Below are positions 1 through 14,325 of a stretch of DNA of 64,000 nucleotides, in pieces. The DNA lies in NCBI RefSeq assembly GCF_013407925.2, contig NZ_CP060201.1, positions 5,689,001 to 5,753,000 of the forward strand, in the 5' to 3' direction. A program made the position numbers and the translations under genes. Under the pieces are notes generated by a model that saw only the letters and a list, made by a program, of their open reading frames with translations, did no database searches and was not told where the DNA came from. Source of the DNA: Pseudomonas protegens. GTDB lineage: Bacteria > Pseudomonadota > Gammaproteobacteria > Pseudomonadales > Pseudomonadaceae. Position 1 is the first letter of the stretch, and every line of letters begins with the position of its first letter.

Positions 1-1436
<1,436 letters not shown>

Positions 1437-1468
1437 TTACGCGCAGCTCTTGAAAAATCAGGCGCAGC

Positions 1469-2092
1469 TCAGCTGCTGCGCATCAATGGATAGAGTTCTT
1501 TGAGCAATTTGCGCCGGCTGATTACCAGTTGCCAGCGATGGCCGCCCAGCTGGCGCCACAGGCGTGCGGAGCGGATGCCGGCCAGCAGCAGGGCGCGGAT
1601 CTTCGAGGCATTGCTCGGCTGCTGCAGGTTGCGCATGTCGCCATGCACCTGGATGCGCTGGCGCAGGGTGCTCAGGGTGTCCTGGTACAGCCCGCCGCAC
1701 GCGGCAATGACGTTTTCGTGGGCCGGGCCGAAGTGTTCGACCTGGGACTGGATCTGCGGCAGGCGCTTGCCGATGGTTTCCAGGAGGTCGTCGCGCTTGG
1801 CCAGCTGGCGCTCCAGGCCGAGCATCGACAGGGCGTAGCGCAAGGGTTCGCGTTGCAGGGTGCTGGGGTCGCGTTCCAGGGCGCCGATCAGAGCGCGATA
1901 GCCTTCGCGCAGGTTGATGTCGTCGCCGCCATAGACTTCCAGGGTGTCCTTCGGATCACGTATCAGCAGGCTGCCGAGCATGCAGCTCAAGGCGGCTTCG
2001 CTGACCTGGCCGGTCTTGGCGATGCGGTCCACCAGCACCGCTGCGAGGAATACACCGCCCAGCGCCGTCAGTTGCTCCTGAATCGGGCTCAT
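1469..2092 (-). CDS. hflD: High-frequency lysogenization protein HflD
   Basis: 207 residues, the normal HflD length, beginning [20 protein letters not shown]. The mostly helical sequence contains the family segment around [19 protein letters not shown]. HflD is a peripheral inner-membrane protein; in E. coli it modulates stability of the phage lambda CII regulator, and its host role is unclear. The ATG overlaps the mnmA stop by four bases (ATGA), which fixes the start and implies translational coupling with mnmA. The mnmA-hflD-purB order is conserved in gammaproteobacteria. Confidence 0.93.
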   Translation of the reverse strand: MSPIQEQLTALGGVFLAAVLVDRIAKTGQVSEAALSCMLGSLLIRDPKDTLEVYGGDDINLREGYRALIGALERDPSTLQREPLRYALSMLGLERQLAKRDDLLETIGKRLPQIQSQVEHFGPAHENVIAACGGLYQDTLSTLRQRIQVHGDMRNLQQPSNASKIRALLLAGIRSARLWRQLGGHRWQLVISRRKLLKELYPLMRSS

Positions 2093-3222
2093 GGGCGAAG
2101 GTCCTTGCTGCTCCAGGGTTCGGCCACTTCGATCACGCCACCGCCAAGGCAGATCTCGCCGTCGTAGAACACCACGGACTGGCCGGGAGTGACGGCGCGC
2201 TGCGGGTCGTCGAAGGTGGCGCGGTAGCCGTCAGCGGTTTTTTCCAGGGTGCAGGGCTGGTCGCTCTGGCGGTAGCGCACCTTGGCGGTCAGGCGCCGTG
2301 GCTGGCTCAGGTCGATGGGGTTGACCCAATAGATGTCGGAAGCCAGCAGGGCGCGGGAGAACAGCCATGGATGATCGTTGCCCTGGCCAACGATCAGCTC
2401 GTTGTGCTCCAGGTCCTTGATCAGCACGTACCACGGCTCTTCACCGGCGTCTTTCAGGCCGCCGATGCCCAGGCCCTGGCGTTGGCCAATGGTGTGGTAC
2501 ATCAGGCCGTGATGGCGGCCGATGACTTCACCTTCGGTGGTCTTGATCTCGCCGGGTTGGGCCGGCAGGTACTGCTTGAGGAAGTCGCTGAAACGCCGCT
2601 CACCGATAAAGCAGATACCGGTGGAGTCTTTCTTCTTTGCCGTGGCCAGGTCGTGTTTCTCGGCGATGGCGCGTACTTCGGGTTTTTCCAGCTCGCCCAC
2701 CGGGAACAGGGTCTTGGCGATCTGCTCGCCGCCGACGGCATGCAGGAAGTAGCTCTGGTCCTTGTTCGGGTCCAGGCCCTTGAGCAGTTCGGTGCGGCCG
2801 TCGATGTCGCGACGGCGTACATAGTGGCCGGTGGCGATCAGGTCGGCGCCGAGCATCATGGCGTAGTCGAGGAAGGCCTTGAACTTGATTTCGCGGTTGC
2901 ACAGGATGTCCGGGTTCGGCGTGCGGCCGGCCTTGTATTCGGCCAGGAAGTGCTCGAACACGTTGTCCCAGTACTCGGCGGCGAAGTTGGCGGTGTGCAG
3001 CTTGATGCCCAGCTTGTCGCACACGGCCTGGGTGTCGGCCAGGTCATCCATGGCGGTGCAGTATTCGGTGCCGTCGTCTTCCTCCCAGTTCTTCATGAAC
3101 AGGCCTTCTACCTGGTATCCCTGTTCCATCAGCAGGAGGGCGGAAACGGAAGAATCTACGCCGCCGGACATGCCGACAATGACGCGTTTCTTTTGGGTGT
3201 CAGAAGAGGCTGGATCACGCAT
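2089..3222 (-). CDS. mnmA: tRNA-specific 2-thiouridylase MnmA
   Basis: 377 residues. The PP-loop ATP-pyrophosphatase motif SGGVDSS lies at residues 19-25. The two catalytic cysteines are C108 (in [12 protein letters not shown]) and C204 (in [10 protein letters not shown]), with the GMYYTIGQ-like segment [15 protein letters not shown] following. MnmA adenylates U34 of tRNA-Lys, -Glu and -Gln and inserts sulfur to make s2U34. The sulfur comes through the TusABCDE relay; tusBCDE are also in this window (24.0-25.4 kb). Overlaps hflD by 4 bp. Length and motifs are all complete. Confidence 0.97.
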   Translation of the reverse strand: MRDPASSDTQKKRVIVGMSGGVDSSVSALLLMEQGYQVEGLFMKNWEEDDGTEYCTAMDDLADTQAVCDKLGIKLHTANFAAEYWDNVFEHFLAEYKAGRTPNPDILCNREIKFKAFLDYAMMLGADLIATGHYVRRRDIDGRTELLKGLDPNKDQSYFLHAVGGEQIAKTLFPVGELEKPEVRAIAEKHDLATAKKKDSTGICFIGERRFSDFLKQYLPAQPGEIKTTEGEVIGRHHGLMYHTIGQRQGLGIGGLKDAGEEPWYVLIKDLEHNELIVGQGNDHPWLFSRALLASDIYWVNPIDLSQPRRLTAKVRYRQSDQPCTLEKTADGYRATFDDPQRAVTPGQSVVFYDGEICLGGGVIEVAEPWSSKDLRP

Positions 3223-3293
3223 AGGAATTCAACGGGTGTCTTGAAAAAGGACGCGATTCTAACAGGCTGAGGCCTGCAAGGCTAAAACTGCGG

Positions 3294-3740
3294 TTAAAGC
3301 ATGGGTCGGATCAGTGCCAGGCTGTGCAACTGGCCGTCCAGGTAATCGTCCAGGCACTGCAGGATCAGCTCGCTGCGCCAATTGGCTCGCTGTTCCAGCA
3401 ACTCGTCGCGGGTCAGCCAGCGCGGGCCGATGATGCCGTCGTCCAGCTGATAGTCCGGACGGTGGCGCAGCGGCTTGGCGGCAAAGCACACGCGTTGGTA
3501 GGTCACGCCGTTGCTGGGGGCGGTATAGAGGTAGATGCCGACCACGCCGGTCAGCTCCACGTCCCAGCCGGTTTCCTCCAGGGTTTCGCGGATGGCCGCC
3601 TGGAGCAGGCTCTCATTGGCATCCAGGTGCCCGGCAGGCTGATTGAGCACGGCCTGTTCGCCCGAGTACTCCTCGACGAACAGAAAGCGTCCCTGATCCT
3701 CGACGATGGTGGCGACAGTGATATGAGGTTGCCATTCCAT
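3294..3740 (-). CDS. Nudix hydrolase (NudJ-like)
   Basis: 148 residues starting MEWQPHITVATIVEDQGRFL. The Nudix box is complete: G-x5-E-x7-RE-x-x-EE-x-G is read at about residues 38-60 (GHLDANESLLQAAIRETLEETG). The family hydrolyses nucleoside diphosphate-linked compounds; the relatives next to mnmA in enterobacteria (NudJ) act on thiamine or HMP pyrophosphate and nucleoside triphosphates. It precedes mnmA in the same direction (71 bp gap), a conserved pairing. The substrate here is inferred only from neighbourhood and similarity. Confidence 0.9.
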   Translation of the reverse strand: MEWQPHITVATIVEDQGRFLFVEEYSGEQAVLNQPAGHLDANESLLQAAIRETLEETGWDVELTGVVGIYLYTAPSNGVTYQRVCFAAKPLRHRPDYQLDDGIIGPRWLTRDELLEQRANWRSELILQCLDDYLDGQLHSLALIRPML

Positions 3741-3770
3741 AAAGGCACTCCTTTATAAGGGGGCAGTATT

Positions 3771-3850
3771 GTAGGAGCCGGCTTGCCGGCGAAGCGAGCG
3801 ACGCCTGTTTGGTGTGGGTGCATTTCGCCGGCCAGCCGGCTCCTGCGCCA
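3771..3850. repeat. REP inverted pair (REPIN)
   Basis: Two arms of the Pseudomonas REP sequence face each other: GTAGGAGCCGGCTTGCCGGC starts at 3771 and its inverted partner TTCGCCGGCCAGCCGGCTCC starts at about 3826. The pair lies between the Nudix gene and the idh terminator. REPINs are non-autonomous elements mobilised by RAYT transposases; no RAYT gene is in this window. Confidence 0.85.
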
Positions 3851-3860
3851 TCCAGAAGCA

Positions 3861-3887
3861 CAAACCCCGGCGCGGGGCCGGGGTTTG
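3861..3887 (-). terminator. Rho-independent-like hairpin after idh
   Basis: An 11-bp perfect stem, CAAACCCCGGC paired with GCCGGGGTTTG around a 5-nt loop, sits 16 bp beyond the idh stop. On the minus strand the stem ends in TTTGTG, a weak U-tract. Likely terminates idh. Confidence 0.7.
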
Positions 3888-3902
3888 TGTGTTCGCTCGT
3901 GC

Positions 3903-6633
<2,731 letters not shown>

Positions 6634-7890
6634 ATGGGATACAAGAAGATTCAGGTTCCAGCAGTCGGCGACAAAATCACCGTCAACGCAGACCATTCTC
6701 TCAATGTTCCTAACAACCCGATTATTCCTTTCATCGAAGGCGACGGTATTGGTGTTGATATCAGCCCGGTCATGATCAAGGTTGTCGATGCTGCGGTTAA
6801 GAAGGCTTACGGCGGCGAACGCAAGATTTCCTGGATGGAAGTGTATGCCGGGGAAAAAGCGACTCAAGTGTACGACCAGGACACCTGGCTTCCTCAGGAA
6901 ACCCTGGACGCGGTGAAGGATTACGTGGTTTCCATCAAGGGCCCGCTGACCACTCCGGTTGGCGGCGGCATCCGTTCCCTGAACGTGGCCCTGCGTCAAC
7001 AGCTGGACCTGTATGTGTGCCTGCGCCCGGTGCGCTGGTTCGAAGGCGTGCCCAGCCCGGTGAAAAAACCAGGCGATGTGGACATGACCATCTTCCGTGA
7101 AAACTCCGAAGACATTTATGCCGGCATCGAGTGGAAGGCCGGTTCGGCAGAAGCCACCAAGGTCATCAAGTTCCTTAAAGAAGAAATGGGCGTTACCAAG
7201 ATCCGTTTCGACGAAAACTGCGGCATCGGTGTCAAGCCGGTTTCCCTGCAGGGCACCAAGCGTCTGGCGCGCAAGGCGCTGCAATATGTAGTGGATAACG
7301 ATCGCGACTCGCTGACCATTGTCCACAAGGGCAACATCATGAAGTTCACCGAAGGTGCCTTCAAGGAATGGGCCTATGAAGTGGCGGCCGAAGAGTTCGG
7401 CGCAACACTGCTGGATGGCGGCCCTTGGATGCAGTTCAAGAACCCGAAAACCGGCAAGAACGTCATCGTCAAGGACGCCATCGCCGACGCCATGCTCCAG
7501 CAGATCCTGCTGCGCCCGGCGGAATACGATGTGATCGCCACCCTCAACCTCAACGGCGACTACCTGTCCGACGCCCTGGCGGCGGAAGTGGGCGGTATCG
7601 GTATCGCTCCAGGTGCCAACCTGTCCGACACCGTGGCCATGTTCGAGGCAACCCACGGTACGGCGCCCAAGTATGCCGGCAAGGACCAGGTCAACCCAGG
7701 CTCGCTGATTCTCTCTGCGGAGATGATGCTGCGTCACATGGGCTGGACCGAGGCGGCTGACCTGATCATCAAGGGCACCAACGGCGCGATCTCGGCCAAG
7801 ACTGTGACCTATGACTTCGAGCGTCTGATGGAGGGTGCGACCCTGCTGTCTTCCTCGGCATTCGGTGATGCGTTGATCTCGCACATGTAA
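6634..7890 (+). CDS. icd: Isocitrate dehydrogenase, NADP-dependent (homodimeric)
   Basis: 418 residues starting [18 protein letters not shown]. Typical IcdA segments are visible: [11 protein letters not shown] near the N-terminus, the substrate loop [27 protein letters not shown], and the cofactor region [19 protein letters not shown]. It is a TCA-cycle enzyme making 2-oxoglutarate and NADPH. The start has an ACGGAG ribosome-binding site. The gene ends in a strong hairpin terminator. Together with idh the cell has two structurally unrelated isozymes side by side. Confidence 0.97.
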   Translation: MGYKKIQVPAVGDKITVNADHSLNVPNNPIIPFIEGDGIGVDISPVMIKVVDAAVKKAYGGERKISWMEVYAGEKATQVYDQDTWLPQETLDAVKDYVVSIKGPLTTPVGGGIRSLNVALRQQLDLYVCLRPVRWFEGVPSPVKKPGDVDMTIFRENSEDIYAGIEWKAGSAEATKVIKFLKEEMGVTKIRFDENCGIGVKPVSLQGTKRLARKALQYVVDNDRDSLTIVHKGNIMKFTEGAFKEWAYEVAAEEFGATLLDGGPWMQFKNPKTGKNVIVKDAIADAMLQQILLRPAEYDVIATLNLNGDYLSDALAAEVGGIGIAPGANLSDTVAMFEATHGTAPKYAGKDQVNPGSLILSAEMMLRHMGWTEAADLIIKGTNGAISAKTVTYDFERLMEGATLLSSSAFGDALISHM

Positions 7891-7910
7891 GCGCAGTCGC
7901 GTACAAAGCA

Positions 7911-7949
7911 AACCGGCCGACTCAATCCCTTGAGTCGGCCGGTTTTTTT
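7911..7949 (+). terminator. Rho-independent terminator of icd
   Basis: Perfect 15-bp stem (AACCGGCCGACTCAA pairing with TTGAGTCGGCCGGTT) with a 4-nt loop and a run of seven T's. It starts 20 bp after the icd stop and points at the convergent cspD gene. Confidence 0.93.
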
Positions 7950-7969
7950 ATGACTGGATGTTGGGTATA

Positions 7970-8227
7970 TCAGCTCAAGGCGCTTTCAGGTTGTGCCTCG
8001 GCGGGGATGATTTCACCGGGCACCTTCAAGGCGCTGATTTTGACCGCATGCAGGCCCTTGGGGCCCTGGATGATCTCGAAGCTCACCGCCTGTCCGGCTT
8101 TCAAGGTCTTGTAGCCATCCATCTCGATGGCCGAGTAATGGGCAAACAGATCATCCGTCTTGCCCTCCTCATTAATAAAGCCATAACCCTTGGCATTGTT
8201 GAACCACTTGACCTTACCGCTAGCCAT
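7970..8227 (-). CDS. cspD: Cold-shock-domain protein CspD
   Basis: 85 residues, MASGKVKWFNNAKGYGFINE, with the RNP1 motif KGYGFI and the RNP2-like LFAHYSAI. The cold-shock domain takes the first 68 residues and a short tail follows. In E. coli CspD is stationary-phase induced and inhibits replication by binding single-stranded DNA. The start at 8227 is chosen because GAGGG lies 8 nt upstream; the ATG two codons earlier would be too close to it. Divergent from clpS, the usual arrangement. Confidence 0.93.
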   Translation of the reverse strand: MASGKVKWFNNAKGYGFINEEGKTDDLFAHYSAIEMDGYKTLKAGQAVSFEIIQGPKGLHAVKISALKVPGEIIPAEAQPESALS

Positions 8228-8451
8228 ACTCATATCCCTCTGCAACAGACTCCATCACTGGAGTATCATCCAGTTCATCCGCCGCCAAGCTTGGTAAAAA
8301 GGTTGACGCCGCGGACGTTTATTACCCAATGTGGGCCCTATTGGTTGTAACACCGTTTTGCCGATAGTCAAGGTGACCCGGCGGTCGGAGTTGAATTCCA
8401 TCCAGAGCGCCCCCACCACTGTATTTGCACAACTGACGAACCTTTCTTTCC

Positions 8452-8814
8452 ATGCATGCAATCAGCCAGATTCGACTAACATTCAATCAGGATCGCCCGG
8501 ACTTGCACGACGACGATTCCGCTGGCTTGGCTGTACAGGAAGCTAAGCCTGCATTACAGGCACCGCCGATGTACAAGGTGGTTTTGTTCAACGATGACTA
8601 CACCCCGATGGATTTTGTCGTCGAAGTGCTCGAGATGTTTTTTAACCTGAATCGCGAGCTGGCGACCAAGGTCATGCTGGCCGTCCATACAGAAGGGCGG
8701 GCAGTGTGTGGATTGTTTACCCGCGACATCGCCGAGACAAAGGCCATGCAGGTCAACCAGTACGCCCGGGAAAGCCAGCATCCGCTACTCTGTGAAATCG
8801 AGAAGGACGGTTAA
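8452..8814 (+). CDS. clpS: ClpS, N-degron adaptor for ClpAP
   Basis: 120 residues, with an unstructured N-terminal arm (about 1-38) and the ClpS core from [20 protein letters not shown] onward. The N-degron pocket residues ([10 protein letters not shown]) and the ClpA-contacting HTEGRAVCG segment are present. ClpS delivers proteins with N-terminal Leu, Phe, Tyr or Trp to ClpAP. It sits 29 bp upstream of clpA. Both enzymes that make such N-degrons (bpt, aat) are 0.5-2 kb downstream, so the whole pathway is clustered here. Confidence 0.96.
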   Translation: MHAISQIRLTFNQDRPDLHDDDSAGLAVQEAKPALQAPPMYKVVLFNDDYTPMDFVVEVLEMFFNLNRELATKVMLAVHTEGRAVCGLFTRDIAETKAMQVNQYARESQHPLLCEIEKDG

Positions 8815-8843
8815 CGCCGACCACTTGGGTATGAGGTGAAGCT

Positions 8844-11114
8844 ATGTTAAACCGCGAGCTCGAAGTCACCCTCAATCTCGCCTTCAAGGAGGCCCGTTCG
8901 AAGCGTCATGAATTCATGACCGTCGAGCACCTTCTGTTGGCTCTTTTGGATAATGAGGCCGCCGCCACCGTTTTACGTGCCTGCGGAGCAAACCTCGACA
9001 AACTCAAGCACGACCTGCAGGAGTTCATCGACTCCACCACGCCGCTGATCCCGGTACATGACGAGGATCGCGAGACTCAGCCGACTCTGGGTTTCCAGCG
9101 TGTGCTGCAACGTGCTGTCTTTCATGTACAGAGCTCGGGCAAGCGTGAAGTCACTGGCGCCAATGTGCTGGTAGCCATCTTCAGTGAGCAAGAGAGTCAG
9201 GCGGTGTTCCTGCTCAAGCAGCAGAGCGTCGCCCGTATCGATGTGGTCAATTACATTGCTCACGGCATCTCCAAGGTGCCCGGGCATGGCGATCATTCTG
9301 AAGGTGAGCAGGATATGCAGGACGAAGAGGGTGGTGAGTCGTCTTCTTCGAGCAATCCTCTGGATGCCTATGCCAGCAATCTCAATGAGCTGGCCCGTCA
9401 GGGGCGCATTGATCCGCTGGTAGGGCGTGAGCAGGAGGTGGAGCGTGTAGCCCAGATTCTGGCTCGTCGGCGCAAGAACAACCCGTTGCTGGTGGGTGAG
9501 GCGGGCGTGGGCAAGACGGCGATTGCCGAAGGCCTGGCCAAGCGTATCGTCGACAATCAAGTGCCGGACCTGCTGACCAACAGCGTGGTCTACTCCCTGG
9601 ATCTGGGGGCATTGCTGGCCGGTACCAAATACCGTGGCGACTTCGAGAAGCGCTTCAAGGCGCTGCTGAGCGAGTTGAAAAAACGTCCTCAGGCGATCCT
9701 GTTCATCGATGAAATCCATACCATCATCGGCGCTGGTGCGGCGTCCGGTGGCGTGATGGATGCCTCGAACCTGCTCAAGCCGCTGCTGTCTTCGGGCGAC
9801 ATCCGCTGCATTGGTTCGACCACGTTCCAGGAGTTCCGTGGCATTTTCGAGAAGGATCGCGCCCTGGCGCGGCGCTTCCAGAAGGTCGATGTGTCCGAGC
9901 CCTCGGTTGAAGACACCATCGGAATCCTGCGCGGTCTCAAGGGGCGTTTCGAGCAGCATCACAGTATCGAATACAGTGATGAGGCGCTGCGTGCCGCTGC
10001 GGAGCTTGCCTCGCGCTACATCAATGATCGGCATATGCCTGACAAGGCCATTGATGTGATCGACGAGGCGGGTGCCTATCAGCGTCTGCAGCCCGTCGAC
10101 AGACGTGTGAAACGTATCGAAGTGGCTCAGGTTGAAGACATCGTGGCGAAAATTGCCCGTATTCCACCAAAGCATGTCACCAGCTCCGATAAAGAGCTGC
10201 TGCGCAACCTTGAGCGCGATCTCAAGTTGACGGTGTTCGGTCAGGATGCGGCGATTGATTCGCTGTCAACGGCGATCAAGCTGTCCCGTGCCGGCCTGAA
10301 ATCGCCGGACAAGCCAGTCGGATCCTTCCTGTTCGCCGGTCCTACCGGTGTTGGCAAGACCGAGGCGGCGCGGCAATTGGCCAAGGCCATGGGTATCGAG
10401 CTGGTGCGCTTCGACATGTCCGAGTACATGGAGCGGCACACTGTTTCGCGTCTGATTGGCGCGCCTCCCGGCTATGTCGGTTTCGACCAGGGTGGCTTGC
10501 TGACCGAGGCAATCACCAAGCAGCCACATTGCGTGTTGCTGCTCGATGAAATCGAGAAGGCTCATCCGGAAGTCTTCAACCTGCTGCTGCAGGTGATGGA
10601 TCACGGCACCCTGACCGACAACAACGGGCGCAAGGCGGATTTCCGCAATGTCATCCTCATCATGACCACCAACGCCGGTGCGGAAACCGCGGCGCGAGCC
10701 TCCATAGGTTTCACTCATCAGGATCACTCTTCCGATGCCATGGAAGTGATCAAGAAGAGCTTCACGCCGGAGTTCCGCAATCGTCTGGACACCATTATCC
10801 AGTTCGGTCGCCTGAGCCATGAAGTGATCAAGAGCGTGGTGGACAAGTTCCTTACCGAGCTTCAAGCGCAACTGGAAGACAAGCGCGTGCAGCTGGAAGT
10901 GACTGATGCCGCTCGCAGCTGGCTGGCTGCCGGTGGTTACGATGTGACGATGGGCGCGCGGCCGATGGCGCGTTTGATCCAGGACAAGATCAAGCGTCCC
11001 CTGGCCGAGGAGATCCTGTTTGGCGAATTGTCCGACCATGGCGGTGTGGTGCACATCGACATCAAGGATGGCGAGTTGACCTTCGATTTCGAAACCACGG
11101 CGGAAATGGCTTGA
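8844..11114 (+). CDS. clpA: ClpA, ATPase subunit of the ClpAP protease
   Basis: 756 residues. Clp_N repeats (about 1-145) are followed by a linker rich in E, D and S, AAA+ domain 1 with Walker A GEAGVGKT at about 218-225, and AAA+ domain 2 with Walker A GPTGVGKT at about 499-506. The [17 protein letters not shown] segment and the ClpP-docking loop region follow. ClpA unfolds substrates and threads them into ClpP; ClpP itself is not in this window. A hairpin terminator follows at 11141. Confidence 0.97.
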   Translation: MLNRELEVTLNLAFKEARSKRHEFMTVEHLLLALLDNEAAATVLRACGANLDKLKHDLQEFIDSTTPLIPVHDEDRETQPTLGFQRVLQRAVFHVQSSGKREVTGANVLVAIFSEQESQAVFLLKQQSVARIDVVNYIAHGISKVPGHGDHSEGEQDMQDEEGGESSSSSNPLDAYASNLNELARQGRIDPLVGREQEVERVAQILARRRKNNPLLVGEAGVGKTAIAEGLAKRIVDNQVPDLLTNSVVYSLDLGALLAGTKYRGDFEKRFKALLSELKKRPQAILFIDEIHTIIGAGAASGGVMDASNLLKPLLSSGDIRCIGSTTFQEFRGIFEKDRALARRFQKVDVSEPSVEDTIGILRGLKGRFEQHHSIEYSDEALRAAAELASRYINDRHMPDKAIDVIDEAGAYQRLQPVDRRVKRIEVAQVEDIVAKIARIPPKHVTSSDKELLRNLERDLKLTVFGQDAAIDSLSTAIKLSRAGLKSPDKPVGSFLFAGPTGVGKTEAARQLAKAMGIELVRFDMSEYMERHTVSRLIGAPPGYVGFDQGGLLTEAITKQPHCVLLLDEIEKAHPEVFNLLLQVMDHGTLTDNNGRKADFRNVILIMTTNAGAETAARASIGFTHQDHSSDAMEVIKKSFTPEFRNRLDTIIQFGRLSHEVIKSVVDKFLTELQAQLEDKRVQLEVTDAARSWLAAGGYDVTMGARPMARLIQDKIKRPLAEEILFGELSDHGGVVHIDIKDGELTFDFETTAEMA

Positions 11115-11140
11115 TAGCCGTATAACGCAGCAGTACCGCC

Positions 11141-11164
11141 AAAGGCACCGGAGGGTGCCTTTGT
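11141..11164 (+). terminator. Terminator after clpA
   Basis: Nine-bp stem AAAGGCACC / GGTGCCTTT with a 4-nt loop, 26 bp after the clpA stop. The U-tract is weak (TTTGTG). Confidence 0.8.
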
Positions 11165-11200
11165 GCTATCTGGAGTTTGAAAAGTTTTTTGCAGGCGAAC

Positions 11201-11225
11201 AAAAACGCCCGGCATAACCGGGCGT
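11201..11225 (-). terminator. Terminator after infA
   Basis: Eight-bp stem ACGCCCGG / CCGGGCGT around a 5-nt loop. On the minus strand it is followed by TTTTTG, giving a good U-tract, directly downstream of the infA stop. Confidence 0.88.
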
Positions 11226-11240
11226 CTTGTATTGACTTGT

Positions 11241-11459
11241 TTAGCGAGCGCGGTAAGTAATCCGACCTTTGCTCAAGTCATAGGGCGTCAGCTCGACGCG
11301 CACTTTGTCACCGGTAAGAATACGAATGTAGTTCTTGCGCATCTTGCCGGAAATATGCGCGGTTACGACGTGCCCATTTTCCAACTCCACACGAAACATG
11401 GTGTTGGGCAGGGTGTCGACGACAGTGCCTTCCATTTCGAAGCTGTCTTCTTTCGACAT
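11241..11459 (-). CDS. infA: Translation initiation factor IF-1
   Basis: 72 residues, exactly the IF-1 length, [20 protein letters not shown]. It is a single OB fold (S1-like) with the [21 protein letters not shown] core. IF-1 binds the ribosomal A site during initiation. The start at 11459 is set by homology; the open frame extends 22 codons further without family similarity. Confidence 0.98.
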
Positions 11460-11559
11460 GCAGTAAAGCCCTCGGTATCCAATGAATGGCCCGGTGCAAC
11501 TGCGCCAGGCAAAAGCGGCGTGCATTGTGCCCGAAAAGTGGGGTTTAAGCCAAGACCTT

Positions 11560-12267
11560 CTAGTTGAGGATCACCCATCTCTGGTTAACCAGTAGCTCTA
11601 TGGGGCGGTATTGGGTCTTGTAGCTCATTTTTTTGCAGTTTTTGATCCAGTACCCGAGGTAGACCGCATCCAGGCCCTGGCGCAGGGTTTCGCCGATTTG
11701 CCAGAGAATCGCATAACGCCCCAGGCTGCGGTGTTCTTCGTCGGGTTCATAAAAGGTGTAGACCGCAGAAAGGCCATTGGGCAGCAGATCGGTAACCGCT
11801 ACTGCCAGCAGGCGACCCTCCAGGCGGAACTCATAGAAACGCGAGAAGGGCAGATCCCGTACCAGAAAGGTCGAGAACTGGTCGCGGCTGGGCGGGAACA
11901 TGTCGCCATCGGCGTGGCGTTGCTCGATATAGCGTTGATACAGCTCGAAATATTCTTCGCTGAACGCCGGTTTGCTCGCTTGTACCTTCAGGTCGCTGTT
12001 GCGTTTGAGGATGCGTCTTTGTTGGCGGTTGGGCAGGAACTGCGCCACGGGGATGCGCGCCGGCACACAAGCGTTGCAATTTTGGCAATGAGGCCGGTAC
12101 AGGTGATCACCACTGCGGCGAAAGCCCATTTCCGACAGATCCGCATAAACATGCACGTCCATGGGCTGGCTGGGATCGAGGAACAAGGTAGTGGCCTGTT
12201 CGTCGGGCAGGTAGCTGCAAGAATGGGGTTGAGTGGCATAAAACTTCAGGCGCGCCAACTCGGTCAT
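11560..12267 (-). CDS. bpt: Aspartate/glutamate leucyltransferase (Bpt/Ate family)
   Basis: 235 residues. The N-terminal half has the Cys cluster typical of the family (HSCSYLPD, then [14 protein letters not shown]), and the C-terminal half has the acyltransferase segment [22 protein letters not shown] and [13 protein letters not shown]. Bacterial Bpt transfers Leu from Leu-tRNA onto N-terminal Asp or Glu, creating ClpS-recognised degrons. It lies just downstream of aat in the same direction (58 bp gap). Some databases call it arginyl-tRNA-protein transferase (Ate); the bacterial substrate is Leu. Confidence 0.95.
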
Positions 12268-12325
12268 GAGTCAACCCTCGGAATAAGCTTTGAAATTAAG
12301 TGTAAGCCACTGCCGTCAAACCCGC

Positions 12326-13006
12326 CTAGGAAACCCATATGGCGCGGCTCGGTTGATCCAGGTGCTGCTTGAGGTAGTCGGCAAATTCCGCTCGGGTGAT
12401 GGATCTAGCCCCCAGGCTGTGCAGATGCTCGGTGGGCATCTGGCAGTCGATCAGCACAAAGCCCCACGCCTTCAGATGCTGCACCAGGATCGCGAAACCG
12501 AATTTTGAAGCGTTGTCGGCGCGGCTGAACATCGACTCGCCAAAAAACAGCTGCCCCATGGCCAGGCCATAAAGGCCGCCTACCAACTCACCCTCATCCC
12601 AGACTTCCACCGAATGAGCGTGGCCGCGCTGGTGCAATTGCAGATAGGCCTGCTGCATGGCCTCGCTGATCCAGGTGCCGTCGGCGTAAGCGCGTGGGGC
12701 TGCGCAGGCGCTGATCACGGCAGCGAAATCCTGGTCGAAGGTCACTTCATAGCGCTGTTTGCGCAGCAGCTTGCCCAGGCTGCGGGATATGTGCAGCTCA
12801 TCGGGGAAGAGTACGGTGCGCGGATCGGGAGACCACCAGAGGATGGGCTGGCCTTCAGAGAACCAGGGGAAGCAGCCATGGCGATAGGCCTGGACCAGGC
12901 GGTCGGGCGATAGATCACCCCCCGCAGCCAGCAGTCCGTTGGGCTCGCGCATGGCTTTTTCCAGTGGGGGGAAGTCAAGGTTGTTGCGTTGTAACCAGGT
13001 CAGCAT
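12326..13006 (-). CDS. aat: Leucyl/phenylalanyl-tRNA-protein transferase
   Basis: 226 residues from [20 protein letters not shown]. Contains the family's [25 protein letters not shown] motif split over residues 24-48 and [20 protein letters not shown] in the middle. Aat adds Leu or Phe to proteins with N-terminal Lys or Arg, feeding the ClpS-ClpAP pathway. The open frame begins 19 codons earlier (13063), but homologues start at this Met. Confidence 0.96.
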   Translation of the reverse strand: MLTWLQRNNLDFPPLEKAMREPNGLLAAGGDLSPDRLVQAYRHGCFPWFSEGQPILWWSPDPRTVLFPDELHISRSLGKLLRKQRYEVTFDQDFAAVISACAAPRAYADGTWISEAMQQAYLQLHQRGHAHSVEVWDEGELVGGLYGLAMGQLFFGESMFSRADNASKFGFAILVQHLKAWGFVLIDCQMPTEHLHSLGARSITRAEFADYLKQHLDQPSRAIWVS

Positions 13007-13035
13007 GGCATCCAGACTTGTGGTAGGGGAGGGCG

Positions 13036-13061
13036 GTGGCGGGTCAGTGCTGACCCGCCAC
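13036..13061. terminator. Perfect hairpin between trxB and aat
   Basis: Twelve-bp perfect inverted repeat (GTGGCGGGTCAG / CTGACCCGCCAC) with a 2-nt spacer, 18 bp past the trxB stop. No U-tract follows on the minus strand, so it may be an attenuator or mRNA-stabilising stem rather than a full terminator. Confidence 0.6.
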
Positions 13062-13078
13062 AAGCGTAGGGCGAGGGG

Positions 13079-14038
<960 letters not shown>

Positions 14039-14325
14039 TCATAAGCCTTTGTCACAAAAGAGAATGCATGCTCCAATTGAACAGTGCGTATTACGCAATT
14101 GGCTATGCTTAACAGACTGTTCTGACGTGGCATGGTGTGAACAAACCCGTACAATACGACGATGTACCAGGCTTATTCAGAATTGCACCGTTTCAGAAGC
14201 AAGGGGCAGAGTGTTAAAAGTAGCCCCAGTTACGCCGGTCAACTTTATTTACCTGCTCGGATTGAGCAGTATCTTGTTAGTCAATCACCCGTTGGACGCG
14301 CCTATGGCGCAGGAAAAGACGCGTT

